A stretch of DNA of 64,000 bases, taken from Luteibacter sp. UNC138MFCol5.1. GTDB taxonomy: Bacteria; Pseudomonadota; Gammaproteobacteria; Xanthomonadales; Rhodanobacteraceae. Positions within the stretch are counted from its first letter, which is position 1, and each line of letters opens with the position of its first letter. The notes under the pieces were generated by a model. It saw nothing but the letters and a program-made list of their open reading frames with translations, did no database searches and was not told the origin of the DNA. Shown here piece by piece: positions 42,739 to 51,528 of the stretch. The DNA lies in assembly GCF_900110505.1 (NCBI RefSeq), contig NZ_FODZ01000005.1:248001-312000 (forward strand), read 5' to 3'. Position numbers and translations under genes: made by a program.

Positions 42739-43722
42739 TCACCGCACCATCGCCGCCGTCAGGCGCTCCCAGTTGCCGGAGGCGAATGCGGCCATGTCCT
42801 CGGGGGCAAGGCCGCAGCGCTCGAGAAACGATCTCGCATCGTTGCCTTCGCGGTACTGATACGGAAAGTCCGTCGAGAACAGCAGGCGGTCGGTGCCCAC
42901 GATGTCGGCGGCGCGCCTCAGATAGTGCGGAAGGAACATGCCGCTGGCCGTGACGTACAGGTTGTTCCGCAGGTAATACGCGATGGGGTGCGCCAGCCCG
43001 GAAACGCGGTCCATCGCCGCCAGCCGTTCGGCGTAGAAGAGCACCACCTCGCCCCAGTGCCCGAGGATCACCTGCAGCTTCGGCAGGCGATCGAAGGTAC
43101 CGGCGAGCACGAGCCGGACGAACTGGAGCCCCGCGTCGTAGTGCCAGCCGAGGCCATACGTGGCGAAGGCGGCGTCGACCGTCGGCGCGAATCCCGAGTA
43201 GCAGGCCTCGCGCACCGCGGCGTCCGGCGTGCGCGGATGAATCAGGATCGGCGCACCCAACGCCTCCGCGCTCTGGAAGATCGGGAAAAGACTGGCGTCG
43301 TCGAGATGGCGCCGGCCGACCTTGCCGCACAGCACCGTGCCCTTGAAGCCGAGCGTCCGAACGCAGCGATCCAGTTCGAGGGCCGCCTCCTCCGGCATCG
43401 AGACCGGCAACGTGGCCATCGCCTGGAAGCGGTCCGGGTGACGTGCCACCGCGGCGGCCAGCGCGTCGTTGGTCCGCCGCGCCAGCTCGACGCTCTCGGG
43501 ACCGAGATCGTGCAGCGCCGGGGTGGTGAGCGACAGCACCTGAACGTCCAGCCCGGTCTCGTCCATCAACGCGAGGCGGCCCTGCGCGAGGTCGAGAAGC
43601 CGCCCCTCGATCGGACCGGCGTGGAAGGCCACGCTCGGATCGGTCGCTTCCAGACCCGCGGCCCTCCATGCGTGGAGGACCTCCGTCGTCACGAAGTGCT
43701 CTTCGATGCCAACTCGTTTCAT
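42739..43722 (-). CDS. Amidohydrolase-family protein (ACMSD-like)
   Basis: 327 residues from ATG 43722, which has GAGGAGGT just upstream; longer in-frame starts are rejected. It belongs to the amidohydrolase_2 group related to aminocarboxymuconate semialdehyde decarboxylase: an N-terminal GIEEHF (metal site, EEH in place of HxH), PILIHPRTPD with the central His, LGHWGE and a late STDFPY with the last Asp. Members decarboxylate or hydrolyse aromatic-derived acids. Divergent LysR gene 43842 probably regulates it. Confidence 0.87.
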   Translation of the reverse strand: MKRVGIEEHFVTTEVLHAWRAAGLEATDPSVAFHAGPIEGRLLDLAQGRLALMDETGLDVQVLSLTTPALHDLGPESVELARRTNDALAAAVARHPDRFQAMATLPVSMPEEAALELDRCVRTLGFKGTVLCGKVGRRHLDDASLFPIFQSAEALGAPILIHPRTPDAAVREACYSGFAPTVDAAFATYGLGWHYDAGLQFVRLVLAGTFDRLPKLQVILGHWGEVVLFYAERLAAMDRVSGLAHPIAYYLRNNLYVTASGMFLPHYLRRAADIVGTDRLLFSTDFPYQYREGNDARSFLERCGLAPEDMAAFASGNWERLTAAMVR

Positions 43723-43841
43723 GGGACCTCCTCGGTGCGGACGAAACCAGTCTGCGTCCGCCCTCGTCGTTGCACCAGACGCGCGGCGAGCAATGGTAGA
43801 TTGCGTCGGACGCAAGGCTCGGGCGCTTTCGGGGACATGGC

Positions 43842-44756
43842 ATGCAGGACGTGGATCTGAATCTGCTCACGACGCTCGACGTGCTGCTGACCGAGCGCAG
43901 CGTGACGAAGGCCGCGCAGCGCCTGGGACTGAGCCCGTCGGCCATGAGCCGGGCGCTGTCGCGGCTGCGGGACGCCACCGGCGATCCGCTGCTCGTGCTC
44001 GCGGGCCGGACGCTGGTGCCGACGCCCTACGCCGAACGGATCGCGGGACGGGTGCACGACATCACGCGCGATGCGCGCGCGGTGCTCCAGCCAGCGAGCG
44101 ATGTCCTGGACCTGGCGTCGCTGGAGCGGACGTTCACCATCCGCGCCAACGACAGCTTCGTCGGGCTGGTCGGTCCGATGCTCATGGCCAGGATCGTGAC
44201 CGTCGCACCGCACGTGCTCGTCCGGTTCGTGCCGAAGCCCGACAAGGACGCGCTCCCGCTTCGGGACGGCACGATCGATCTGGAAATCGGCGTGCTCGGT
44301 AGCGCGGCGCCCGAGCTGAAAACGCGCATGCTGTTCCGCGACCGTTTCGTCGGCGTGTGCCGCACCGGGCACCCGCTGCTCACGAAGCTGACCGCGAAAC
44401 GCTACGTCGCCTATCCGCATGTGGTGGTGTCGCGTAAAGCGTCGTTCGCCAGTCCCGTCGACGACGCGCTGGCGCGACTCGGCCTCCGGCGGAACGTCGC
44501 GATGGTGGTGCCTTCGCATGCGAATGCGATCGATATCGCCCGGCGCTCCGACGTGCTGGGGCTCGTACCGCGGTCGGCGCTCCTCGGCGGCTTCGGCGAC
44601 ATCCACCGCCCTCCCCTCGACGGCGTCGCGCCGTTCGAACTGCCCGTGACGACGCCCGACATCACGGTGACGGCCATCTGGCATCCCCGCCTCCATGCGG
44701 ACGCCGCGCATCGCTGGCTGCGCGAAACGATCTTCGATCTCTGCGCCGTGGAATGA
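43842..44756 (+). CDS. LysR-family regulator (NodD/LinR-like)
   Basis: 304 residues. It starts VDLNLLTTLDVLLTERSVTKAA with helix-turn-helix RLGLSPSAMSRALSRLRD, the NodD/LinR/SyrM subgroup pattern. The effector domain follows from about residue 90. Divergent by 119 bp from the amidohydrolase gene, it probably activates it upon binding an aromatic acid; ligand unknown. Convergent with the hydrolase at 44762. Confidence 0.9.
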   Translation: MQDVDLNLLTTLDVLLTERSVTKAAQRLGLSPSAMSRALSRLRDATGDPLLVLAGRTLVPTPYAERIAGRVHDITRDARAVLQPASDVLDLASLERTFTIRANDSFVGLVGPMLMARIVTVAPHVLVRFVPKPDKDALPLRDGTIDLEIGVLGSAAPELKTRMLFRDRFVGVCRTGHPLLTKLTAKRYVAYPHVVVSRKASFASPVDDALARLGLRRNVAMVVPSHANAIDIARRSDVLGLVPRSALLGGFGDIHRPPLDGVAPFELPVTTPDITVTAIWHPRLHADAAHRWLRETIFDLCAVE

Positions 44757-44761
44757 ACCGG

Positions 44762-45805
44762 TCAGCGGGTGCGAAGACCGTCGAGCCACGCGAGCACGAC
44801 GGCGAGCACGTCGTCGGAATTCTTTTCGTAGATCATCCCGTGCCCGTTTCCGCGGATGCCATGCGCGGGCATGTGCAGATGGTCGACACGCGCGCCCGCG
44901 TGCTCCAGGAAACCGATGATGGACGGGGCGAAGGTCGCGAACACCGACGTTTCCCCGGTGACCAGCGCGACGGGCAATCCGGTGAGCGACGGGATGCGCA
45001 GCGTCTCCGCCGCGGCCGCGCGCACCTCGTCCGGCGTGGCGCGCGGAGGATCGAAGCGCATGGGCGCCGCGGTCAGGCCCCAGGTGAGCGTGCCGATACC
45101 GGGCGTGTGTCCGAACGCCGGCCCCATGGGCTCGACGGTGACGATCGCGCGGACGAGATCCGGGCGCCGATCCACCAGCAGCCAGCCATCGGGCCCCGAA
45201 GCGGAATGCGTCACGACGATGGCCGGGCCGATGCGATCGAGCAGACGCGCGAGGCGATCGGCGTCGAGGCTTTGCGCATGCGCGAGATCGGCGGGCATGG
45301 GACCGTACGCCGCGATGAACGCGTCGAAGGCGTCCGCATCGGACGGATCGAACGGCCACTGCGTTTCGCCACCGCCCTCGGGAAAATACACGGCACGGCC
45401 GCGCTCGTAGGAGAACGGTGGACTGGTCGGCCCGAGGATGTCCGGATGGTACGGCGAGCGGCCGTGACCGGGCCGGTCGACGACGAACACGGCATGACCC
45501 GCTTCGACGAATCGCTGCGCCCAGCCCGGACGCCCGTCGGGCGTGTCGCCCCATTCGGTTCCCTGCAGCGTGCCGCCGTGGACGAGCACGATCGGCAGTG
45601 CCTGCGTGACATCGACGGGCGCCTCCCAGGCGACGTACATCGGGCCCGCCTGGTAGTGCGCGCCATCCTTCTCGACGCGATCGCCCGTGATCCAGAAGTC
45701 GCCGCGGCGCGACGTGCGCGCGGGCACGTCGGCCCAGACCGGTGTGGTCGGCGAGCCCGGATGTGGCCGCGCCGGAGAACGTCCGGCATTCGATGCGGAT
45801 GGCAT
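44762..45805 (-). CDS. Alpha/beta hydrolase
   Basis: 347 residues from ATG 45805, chosen because GAGGT lies 4–8 nt upstream; ATG 45838 and 45886 are further upstream. Oxyanion strand IVLVHGGTLQG, nucleophile elbow VTHSASGPDG (Ser in THSAS rather than the usual GxSxG), and a C-terminal GIRGNGHGMIYEKNSDD with the His. The large insertion between core strands and the length suggest the esterase group seen with SDR and LysR genes in degradation loci. Divergent from LysR gene 45912. Confidence 0.83.
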   Translation of the reverse strand: MPSASNAGRSPARPHPGSPTTPVWADVPARTSRRGDFWITGDRVEKDGAHYQAGPMYVAWEAPVDVTQALPIVLVHGGTLQGTEWGDTPDGRPGWAQRFVEAGHAVFVVDRPGHGRSPYHPDILGPTSPPFSYERGRAVYFPEGGGETQWPFDPSDADAFDAFIAAYGPMPADLAHAQSLDADRLARLLDRIGPAIVVTHSASGPDGWLLVDRRPDLVRAIVTVEPMGPAFGHTPGIGTLTWGLTAAPMRFDPPRATPDEVRAAAAETLRIPSLTGLPVALVTGETSVFATFAPSIIGFLEHAGARVDHLHMPAHGIRGNGHGMIYEKNSDDVLAVVLAWLDGLRTR

Positions 45806-45911
45806 GGTGACCTCGGCGAAAGAAACGGTGCGAACCATGTTGGCGCGTACAGGATTGTCCGGGCACTGCCATTGCTGCATATTCATCGTTCACTTTTGAA
45901 CGGCCGACGAG

Positions 45912-46781
45912 ATGGAATGGAGCGATGTCCGGATCTTCCTGGCGGTGACCCGCGGTGGGTCCCTTGGCGAAGCGGCGCGCCGTCTCGGCGTCAGCCATCC
46001 GACCGTCGGCCGCCGGGTGAAGGCGCTGGAGGACGAAGCGGGACAGCCCCTCTTCCGCCGCACGCGCGACGGGCTCCTGCTCACGGACGCGGGCGACGCC
46101 GTCATGGCCCTCGCCGAGTCCATGGAGAACGCCGCCCTGTCGATGGAGCGGCGCCTCGCCGGTAACCAGGAACGCCTCGAGGGCATCCTGCGGATATCGT
46201 CCGCGGAGTGGTTCGCCGGCTACGTCCTCGCACCCGTCCTTAGCGAGATGAGCCGGCTGCATCCGGCCGTCGTGCCCGAGGTCATCGCGAGCTATCGGTT
46301 GCTGGATCTCTCTCGTCGCGACGCCGACGTCGCGTTCCGCATCGTGCCCTTCAGCGAACCGGACATCGTGCAGCGCCGCCTGATGACGATGCCTTACGGT
46401 CTCTACGGTTCGGCGGAGACCGTGCGCGCCATGCATGACGATCCGGCATCCGTCGGCCTCATCCTCATGAACACCGCGCAGGCGCACTTCCCCGATGTCG
46501 CGTGGCTGCTCGACCGTTTCCCGCGCGCGCGTCGCGCCTTCACCAGCACGAGCCGCAGCGTGCAGTCGCGCATGTGCCTGCGCGGCATGGGCCTCGCGGT
46601 GCTGCCGCGACCGCTGGGCGACGCCGTCACGGGGTTGCAGCGCATCGACACCGATACGCCGCCCCCGTCGCGCGACATCTGGGTCGGTTACCACCAGGAC
46701 CTGAGGCACATGGATCGACTGCGCGCGATGCTCGATCTCGCCGACCGCATGCTTGCCGACGAGCCGCTCGCGGAACGCTGA
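45912..46781 (+). CDS. LysR-family regulator
   Basis: 289 residues. N-terminal EWSDVRIFLAVTRGGSLGEAARRLGVSHPTVGRRVKALE (by position 2–40) is the helix-turn-helix. The effector domain is intact. It diverges from the alpha/beta hydrolase gene across 106 bp and should control it. Convergent with the small EthD-like gene, 9 bp after its stop. Confidence 0.9.
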   Translation: MEWSDVRIFLAVTRGGSLGEAARRLGVSHPTVGRRVKALEDEAGQPLFRRTRDGLLLTDAGDAVMALAESMENAALSMERRLAGNQERLEGILRISSAEWFAGYVLAPVLSEMSRLHPAVVPEVIASYRLLDLSRRDADVAFRIVPFSEPDIVQRRLMTMPYGLYGSAETVRAMHDDPASVGLILMNTAQAHFPDVAWLLDRFPRARRAFTSTSRSVQSRMCLRGMGLAVLPRPLGDAVTGLQRIDTDTPPPSRDIWVGYHQDLRHMDRLRAMLDLADRMLADEPLAER

Positions 46782-46790
46782 CCGCGTCGC

Positions 46791-47093
46791 TCAGAACGGC
46801 GTGAACAGACTTCTGAGCACCACGGTCGCGTCGGTGAAGTTCGTCACGTCGTCCATCACCTGCTGGGTTTCGGGACTCGCCAGCGCGTCGTGCACACCCT
46901 GTTCGGAAGCGAAGGTGTAGACGCCGATGGAGATCCATTCGGCGGAGCCGGCGTAGGGGAAGAACGCCTCGGCGGACTGAAGGCCGTACTTGCCCCACGA
47001 TGCCATCGCCACGCGGAAGTGCTCCGTGGCGTAGTAGTCGCGATCGAATCGGGTGCCTTCGTCGCCGGTGCAGACCACGATCATCTTCGTCAT
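46791..47093 (-). CDS. EthD-domain (dimeric alpha+beta barrel) small protein
   Basis: 100 residues. The start TKMIVVCTGDEGTRFDRDYY and the acidic TEHFRVAMASWG fit the EthD family, ferredoxin-like dimers that often assist oxidation or bind intermediates in degradation pathways. The family His is in TEHF. It follows the SDR gene on the same strand by 29 bp; the two are probably one operon repressed by the divergent TetR. Confidence 0.85.
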   Translation of the reverse strand: MTKMIVVCTGDEGTRFDRDYYATEHFRVAMASWGKYGLQSAEAFFPYAGSAEWISIGVYTFASEQGVHDALASPETQQVMDDVTNFTDATVVLRSLFTPF

Positions 47094-47122
47094 GTCTTAT
47101 CTCCTTCGATGCTTTCGGACGC

Positions 47123-47875
47123 TCAGGCGCTGATGCCGCCGTCGACGAGGATGCCGGAGCCCGTGACATAGGCGGCGCCCGGTCCGGCGAGGAAAGCCAC
47201 GGCCTCGGCGACTTCGCGCGTCTTGCCGTAGCGGGCGATGGAAAGGCTCGGCAGGATCGACGCCGCGAGCGGACCTTCCGCCGGGTTCATGTCGGTGTCG
47301 ATCGGGCCGGGCCGGACGAGATTGACGGTGATGTGGCGCGGGCCGAGCTCGCGAGCGAGTCCTCGCGTGAAGCTCTCCATGGCGGACTTGGTCGCCGCGT
47401 AGACGGCGATGCCGGGGAATGGCACCGACAGCCCCGCGTTGCTGCCGATGGTGATGATGCGACCGCCGTCCGGAATGTGGTTGAGCGCCGCCTGGGTGAT
47501 CACGAACACGCCGCGCACGTTGACGTTCAGCTGCAGGTCCATCTGTTCCAGCGTCAGGTCCGCGAACGCACCCGCCACCAGCACGCCGGCGTTATTCACC
47601 AGGATGTCGAGGCCGCCGAGTTCCGCGACGGTACGGTGCACCGCGGCGACGGATGCATCCGGGCTCGCCGCGTCGGCCTGGATCGCGACGGCCTGGCGCC
47701 CGAGGCGACGAATCTCGGCCACCAGCGCCTCGGCCCTTGCGGCCGACTTCTCGTACGTGATCGCGACATCGGCGCCGTCTTCGGCGAGCTTCAGGGCAAT
47801 GGCCGCACCGATGCCGCGGGCCGCGCCGGTAACGAGCGCCCGTTTTCCGGCGAGCGGGAGGGTCGAAGAAGTCAT
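47123..47875 (-). CDS. SDR-family oxidoreductase (3-oxoacyl reductase-like)
   Basis: 250 residues, classical short-chain dehydrogenase. NAD(P)-binding VTGAARGIGAAIALKL, NNAG motif in DILVNNAGVL, catalytic Ser in IITIGSNAG and YxxxK in VYAATKSAM. Preference for NADPH cannot be told securely. The gene is divergent from tetR with two operators in between, and continues into the EthD gene. Substrate unknown; such TetR–SDR pairs are common in Proteobacteria. Confidence 0.92.
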   Translation of the reverse strand: MTSSTLPLAGKRALVTGAARGIGAAIALKLAEDGADVAITYEKSAARAEALVAEIRRLGRQAVAIQADAASPDASVAAVHRTVAELGGLDILVNNAGVLVAGAFADLTLEQMDLQLNVNVRGVFVITQAALNHIPDGGRIITIGSNAGLSVPFPGIAVYAATKSAMESFTRGLARELGPRHITVNLVRPGPIDTDMNPAEGPLAASILPSLSIARYGKTREVAEAVAFLAGPGAAYVTGSGILVDGGISA

Positions 47876-47892
47876 GGGCGGGTCCTCTGGTT

Positions 47893-47920
47893 GATTTATG
47901 TGTCGATCGATACATAAATC
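47893..47920. promoter_or_regulatory. TetR operator 1
   Basis: 28-bp palindrome with arms GATTTATGT (47893–47901) and ACATAAATC (47912–47920) around TCGATCGA; only one pair of the 28 positions fails to match. It is 17 bp upstream of the SDR start. Confidence 0.8.
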
Positions 47921-47948
47921 CTACCGGCGCTGTTTTCCGGCTGCAAGC

Positions 47949-47976
47949 AATTTATGTAATGATCGACAAATAAATC
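47949..47976. promoter_or_regulatory. TetR operator 2
   Basis: A second, less perfect copy of operator 1: ATTTATGT then GATCGACA then AATAAATC. It lies 12 bp before the tetR start and 56 bp from the first copy (start to start), so the repressor probably controls itself and the SDR operon. Confidence 0.75.
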
Positions 47977-47988
47977 AGGAGCAGGACG

Positions 47989-48621
47989 ATGCCCCGTCAA
48001 CCGAAGTCCCCCGCCCCGAGGCGCGGCCGCCCCGTCACCTTCGACCGGGACGCCGTGCTCGAGCGGGCCATGCGCGTGTTCTGGGCGAAGGGCTTCGCGG
48101 CGACGTCCATGAACGACCTCATCGGCGCCATGGAGATCGCCTCGCCCAGCCTCTACGCGGCGTTCGGTTCGAAGGCGGGCCTCTACCGGGCGGCCGTCGA
48201 CCGCTACGTCGCGCTCCACGCGGACCTCGTATCGGGCGCGATGGCGCTGCCCACCGCGCGCGCGAGCGTCGAGGCGTTGTTGCGAAACGCCGTGACCGTC
48301 TTTTCCCGCACCGATTTCCCGAGCGGCTGCATGGTCGAGCAGACGGCGGGCGAGGCGGGCGACCTGCCTCCCGATGTCGAGGCCGGTCTCCGCGCCTTGC
48401 GCGAGGCCAACAACGAGAACTTCTCGGCGCGGCTGCGCAAGGGCGTCGCCGACGGTGACGTCCCCGCCGGAACCGACATCGCGGCCGTGGCCGCGTTCTA
48501 CGCCACGGTCTACAGGGGCCTGAGCCTCAGCGCGCGAGGCGGAACGACGACGGACGAACTGCATTCCGTCGTCGCCTCCGCCATGGCGGCGTGGCCGCTG
48601 CTCACCGCAGCGCGGCCGTAG
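47989..48621 (+). CDS. TetR-family repressor
   Basis: 210 residues. The helix-turn-helix spans about residues 20–65 (DRDAVLERAMRVFWAKGF, then SPSLYAAFGSKAGLYRAAVDRY). The C-terminal ligand domain is the TetR_C type common in YxaF/AcrR-like regulators with a Cys in FPSGCMVEQTA. Divergent from the SDR gene with two near-identical palindromic operators between. Its 3' end overlaps the aspartyl protease gene end by 20 bp (convergent). Confidence 0.92.
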   Translation: MPRQPKSPAPRRGRPVTFDRDAVLERAMRVFWAKGFAATSMNDLIGAMEIASPSLYAAFGSKAGLYRAAVDRYVALHADLVSGAMALPTARASVEALLRNAVTVFSRTDFPSGCMVEQTAGEAGDLPPDVEAGLRALREANNENFSARLRKGVADGDVPAGTDIAAVAAFYATVYRGLSLSARGGTTTDELHSVVASAMAAWPLLTAARP

Positions 48622-49921
48622 ACCCGGCCGTGGTCTTGTCGATGCGGAAGCGCATCGACCGGAAGTCGAGCGTGAAGCCGGCGGCGTTCGCCCAGAGATC
48701 CTGCCCCAGGATGCCGAACATCGGGGCGCTGCCCACGCCGGCGCGACTGACCGTCTCGACGCGCACGTTCTTCAGCACCACGTCGCCGCCGCCGACGGCG
48801 ACCTTCCATTCCGGCTGCCTGACCGTGTCGTAGCTGCGCGTTCCTCCCGCGCCCGCCGTCGCATGCTGGGCGTGCGGCCAGTCTTTCGCGCGTGCTTTCA
48901 CCCTCTTCCAGTACGGATACGTCAGACCGGTCGCGCTGGCACCCGTGTCGAGGATGAAGGGAAGCATGTCCCCCTCCACGCGCAGCAGGACGGCCGGACT
49001 CAGGTCGGCCATGAAGAGCGGCGTGCCGTCGTCGACGGCATCGGCCTCCGAACCGATCGCGATCGCCTTGTCGCCGATGAAGCGGATCCGGCCCAGGCCC
49101 TGAAAGACAGGGAACCCGAAGGCCGCCGAAATCTGATGCTGGGCCGTCGGCAGCTTCATCATCAGCTGCTCGTCGGGAACGACGAGCACGGCGACGTGAC
49201 GGAGCGTGGCGCTGCCGAGACGAATCTCATCGACGACGGCCACCTTGCTCTGGAACGTGGCATCCGTACTACTCGCAAGTCCGTCGATCGCGCCCGTCGC
49301 GGAAAGCCCGAGCTGCCTGGCGAAGCTCTCGCTGACGACGGAGTAGTTGGCGCCGGAGTCGAGCATCCATGACCCGCTGACCCCGTTCGCCACGGCCTCT
49401 ACGTCCAGGGTGCCCAGGGGATTGCGCCGGATGGGCACCTGCGACGGCCCGGAGAAGGTGACGGTCTGCGGCGGCGAGCCGGCCAGCCCGCTTGCCAGCG
49501 CCAGGACGCTCTTCACCCCCGGGACGTTCCCGGGCGTGAGTTCGGCACCGTGGTCCTGCAACACGTCGCGCAGGACGCGTGCCTGGTCGGCGTAGGCGTA
49601 ACTCTTCTGGTAGTCGTCGGCGAGGGCGAACAGCGTATTCAGCGCCAGCGGGGAATGCGCCTGCTCCAGCCGCGGCAGCGCACGCAGAAGATAGCGCTTC
49701 GACCCCTCGATGTCGTTCACGCGGTTCGCGGCGACCCCGCGCACGTAATCGGCCGCGGCCGTCTCGGGTAGCGTCGGCAACAGCGCGCTCACCTCGTTCA
49801 TTCGCCACGCGTCGAGCGCATCCTCGGCGCGACGGGTGGGATCGGACTGATGAGCCATGGCACCGAGCGAGCCCGCGCATGCGAGCAAGGCCATGAGGTG
49901 CCGGACATAACGTGTTTTCAT
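48602..49921 (-). CDS. Exported two-lobed retropepsin-like aspartyl protease
   Basis: 439 residues from ATG 49921, giving a signal peptide (LMALLACAGSLGAMA). An N-terminal helical region (about 25–165, TPR-like: AEDALDAWRMNEVSALLP, VNDIEGSKRYLLRALPRL) precedes two aspartyl-protease lobes: GSWMLDSGANYSVVSE (about residue 185) and LPFILDTGASATGLT (about 320). Each has D[ST]GA, so the chain could fold as a single-chain pepsin-like enzyme. The usual bacterial clan-AA proteins have one copy and dimerise. Expected location is the periplasm. Role unknown. Confidence 0.8.
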   Translation of the reverse strand: MKTRYVRHLMALLACAGSLGAMAHQSDPTRRAEDALDAWRMNEVSALLPTLPETAAADYVRGVAANRVNDIEGSKRYLLRALPRLEQAHSPLALNTLFALADDYQKSYAYADQARVLRDVLQDHGAELTPGNVPGVKSVLALASGLAGSPPQTVTFSGPSQVPIRRNPLGTLDVEAVANGVSGSWMLDSGANYSVVSESFARQLGLSATGAIDGLASSTDATFQSKVAVVDEIRLGSATLRHVAVLVVPDEQLMMKLPTAQHQISAAFGFPVFQGLGRIRFIGDKAIAIGSEADAVDDGTPLFMADLSPAVLLRVEGDMLPFILDTGASATGLTYPYWKRVKARAKDWPHAQHATAGAGGTRSYDTVRQPEWKVAVGGGDVVLKNVRVETVSRAGVGSAPMFGILGQDLWANAAGFTLDFRSMRFRIDKTTAGSTAALR

Positions 49922-50089
49922 GAGAAGCAACCTGTCGTCAGGGTCAGGGTTCGCGCCGCGGGCGGCGCAGCTGAATTCGTCGGGCACGGCGCTACGTCGC
50001 ACCGACGGTTGCGCCGCCGCCATGCGTTCGGTAATCTTCGTTAAACCGACTTTATTTACTGTAATACAGAAAACAATGGCCGTTCAACA

Positions 50090-50587
50090 ATGAGATCGCA
50101 ATTCGTGCAACGCCGGGCTCGGCAGCTGCGCTGGCTAACGCTCGCGGCGAGCACATTGCTCGTGCTGATGCTGCTCGGCGTATCCGTGGTGTCGGACAAC
50201 AGCGTGATCCAGGTCACCGGGCAGGCGCTGCCGCGCGTGTGGCGTCTGGTCGCCAGCGGCGTCGTGATCGCGTTGGCCGTGCTGAGCCTGCTATCCCTCG
50301 CCACGACGTTGCGGGCGGTCGAGGCGGGCGATCCGTTCGGTCGCTCGATGACGCGGAGCTTCCGGCGCTTCGCGCTGTTCTACCTGCTGTCCGTCGTCGC
50401 CGACCTGCTCCTGCCGCCGATCATGCAGCTGAGCCTGTTCGTCGCGCATGGTGGGCATGGACTCATCACCGTCGGCTTCGACGACGGGCGCGTGCTCGCC
50501 CTCATCGTCGCCGCCCTCCTGTTCTTCATCGCGCGCCTGTTCGACGAGGCACGACGCCTCGAAGACGACAACCGCGGCTTCGTCTGA
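50090..50587 (+). CDS. DUF2975 membrane protein
   Basis: 165 residues with four membrane segments (LTLAASTLLVLMLLGVSVV; VVIALAVLSLLSLATTL; ALFYLLSVVADLLL; ALIVAALLFFIARLF) and the terminal FDEARRLEDDNRGFV, the DUF2975 signature end. DUF2975 genes almost always precede a small Cro/CI-type regulator, as here. The function of the pair is unknown; related pairs in Firmicutes lie in stress or lantibiotic loci. Confidence 0.9.
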   Translation: MRSQFVQRRARQLRWLTLAASTLLVLMLLGVSVVSDNSVIQVTGQALPRVWRLVASGVVIALAVLSLLSLATTLRAVEAGDPFGRSMTRSFRRFALFYLLSVVADLLLPPIMQLSLFVAHGGHGLITVGFDDGRVLALIVAALLFFIARLFDEARRLEDDNRGFV

Positions 50588-50595
50588 GACCACGC

Positions 50596-50835
50596 ATGGG
50601 AATCGTTGTTCGCCTGGATGTGATGCTGGCGCTGCGCAAGGTGCGATCGCGCGACCTCGCCGCCCATGTCGGCATCACCGAGAGCAATCTGTCGCTGTTG
50701 AAGTCGGGAAAAGTGCGCGGCATCCGTTTCGGCACCCTCGCCGCCATCTGCGAGTACCTGCAATGCCAGCCGGGCGACATCCTCGTCTTCGACCCCGATG
50801 CGCCGGAATGGCCGGCGTCGACCTCGGAGGAATAG
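50596..50835 (+). CDS. Small XRE-family regulator (YozG-like)
   Basis: 79 residues from ATG 50596, 8 bp after the DUF2975 stop. The whole protein is one helix-turn-helix: VRLDVMLALRKVRSRDLAAHVG, then ITESNLSLLKSGKVRGIRF and LAAICEYLQCQPGDIL, the classic HTH_26 pattern. It probably autoregulates the two-gene unit. Confidence 0.92.
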   Translation: MGIVVRLDVMLALRKVRSRDLAAHVGITESNLSLLKSGKVRGIRFGTLAAICEYLQCQPGDILVFDPDAPEWPASTSEE

Positions 50836-50883
50836 GTCGACGTCCGCTGTCCGCCCCCACATCTACGGATTCGCCCGGTCCGT

Positions 50884-51129
50884 CTATCCGAAGTACAGCA
50901 GTACGATGGCCAGGGCCGCTACTTCGAAAATGAAGAACGTCACCAGCCGTATCACCAGGATCCCTTCGCCTTTCTTGCAGAACATGTACGCAAGGAAAGC
51001 GTTGGCTACGGGCCACACGGCCTCGAACACATAGCTCGCTGGCGAGCCTCCCTTGAAAAGGATCGCGGAAAGCACATGCCCCAGCACGATCACTGGAAGC
51101 CACATCAGGACCAGCAAGGCGGTCTGCAT
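50884..51129 (-). CDS. Small membrane protein of unknown function
   Basis: 81 residues with two or three hydrophobic segments (ALLVLMWLPVIVLGHVLSAILF; VWPVANAFLAYMFC; LVTFFIFEVAALAIVLLYF) and a KKGEG loop with a possible cytoplasmic side. It lies 51 bp downstream of the hypothetical pair 51181–51886. No family recognised. Confidence 0.6.
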   Translation of the reverse strand: MQTALLVLMWLPVIVLGHVLSAILFKGGSPASYVFEAVWPVANAFLAYMFCKKGEGILVIRLVTFFIFEVAALAIVLLYFG

Positions 51130-51180
51130 GCTTCGAATCCATCTGGCGCCAAGAAATAAGACCGGGTGGGCTGCGCGTCA

Positions 51181-51528
51181 CTAAAGCGAACCGACCTCGT
51201 CTTCGAACAGTTTATCGATGAGATCCTCGAGCATTCGCCCGGTAGCGTTCGGGTTGAAGTCGTCGTCGAAACCGATCCTGACAAGCAGGTCCCCGCATGC
51301 TTCTCGCAGCATGGCGAGCTGATAACCCGTGCCCTCCAGCACCAGCCTATGCGCCCGGACGACGACAGTTCGCGTGAGATCCTTCGTCTCATCGTGAGAC
51401 TCCAGTAATCGAAGCTCCTGGGGAGATATCGTTACTCTCATATGCACCGGCACCTCGCTAGAGCGTAATCTCATTTCTTTGACGATGCTGCCTACGCGCA
51501 CATCGCGACGTGCCCGTCGAGCAGTCAT
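51181..51528 (-). CDS. Hypothetical cytoplasmic protein
   Basis: 115 residues. Acidic C-terminal half (VRIGFDDDFNPNATGRMLEDLIDKLFEDE). The N-terminal 30 residues are basic; ATG at residue 19 is an alternative start. The start overlaps the stop of the DUF6984-like frame by 4 nt (ATGA), so both were translated from one mRNA. Family not recognised. Confidence 0.6.
   Translation of the reverse strand: MTARRARRDVRVGSIVKEMRLRSSEVPVHMRVTISPQELRLLESHDETKDLTRTVVVRAHRLVLEGTGYQLAMLREACGDLLVRIGFDDDFNPNATGRMLEDLIDKLFEDEVGSL

Noticed and set aside
43719..46709. A 996-codon minus-strand frame over the LysR/hydrolase region
   Set aside because: It crosses several recognisable genes on both strands and the intergenic promoters; low-complexity Arg/His-rich composition.
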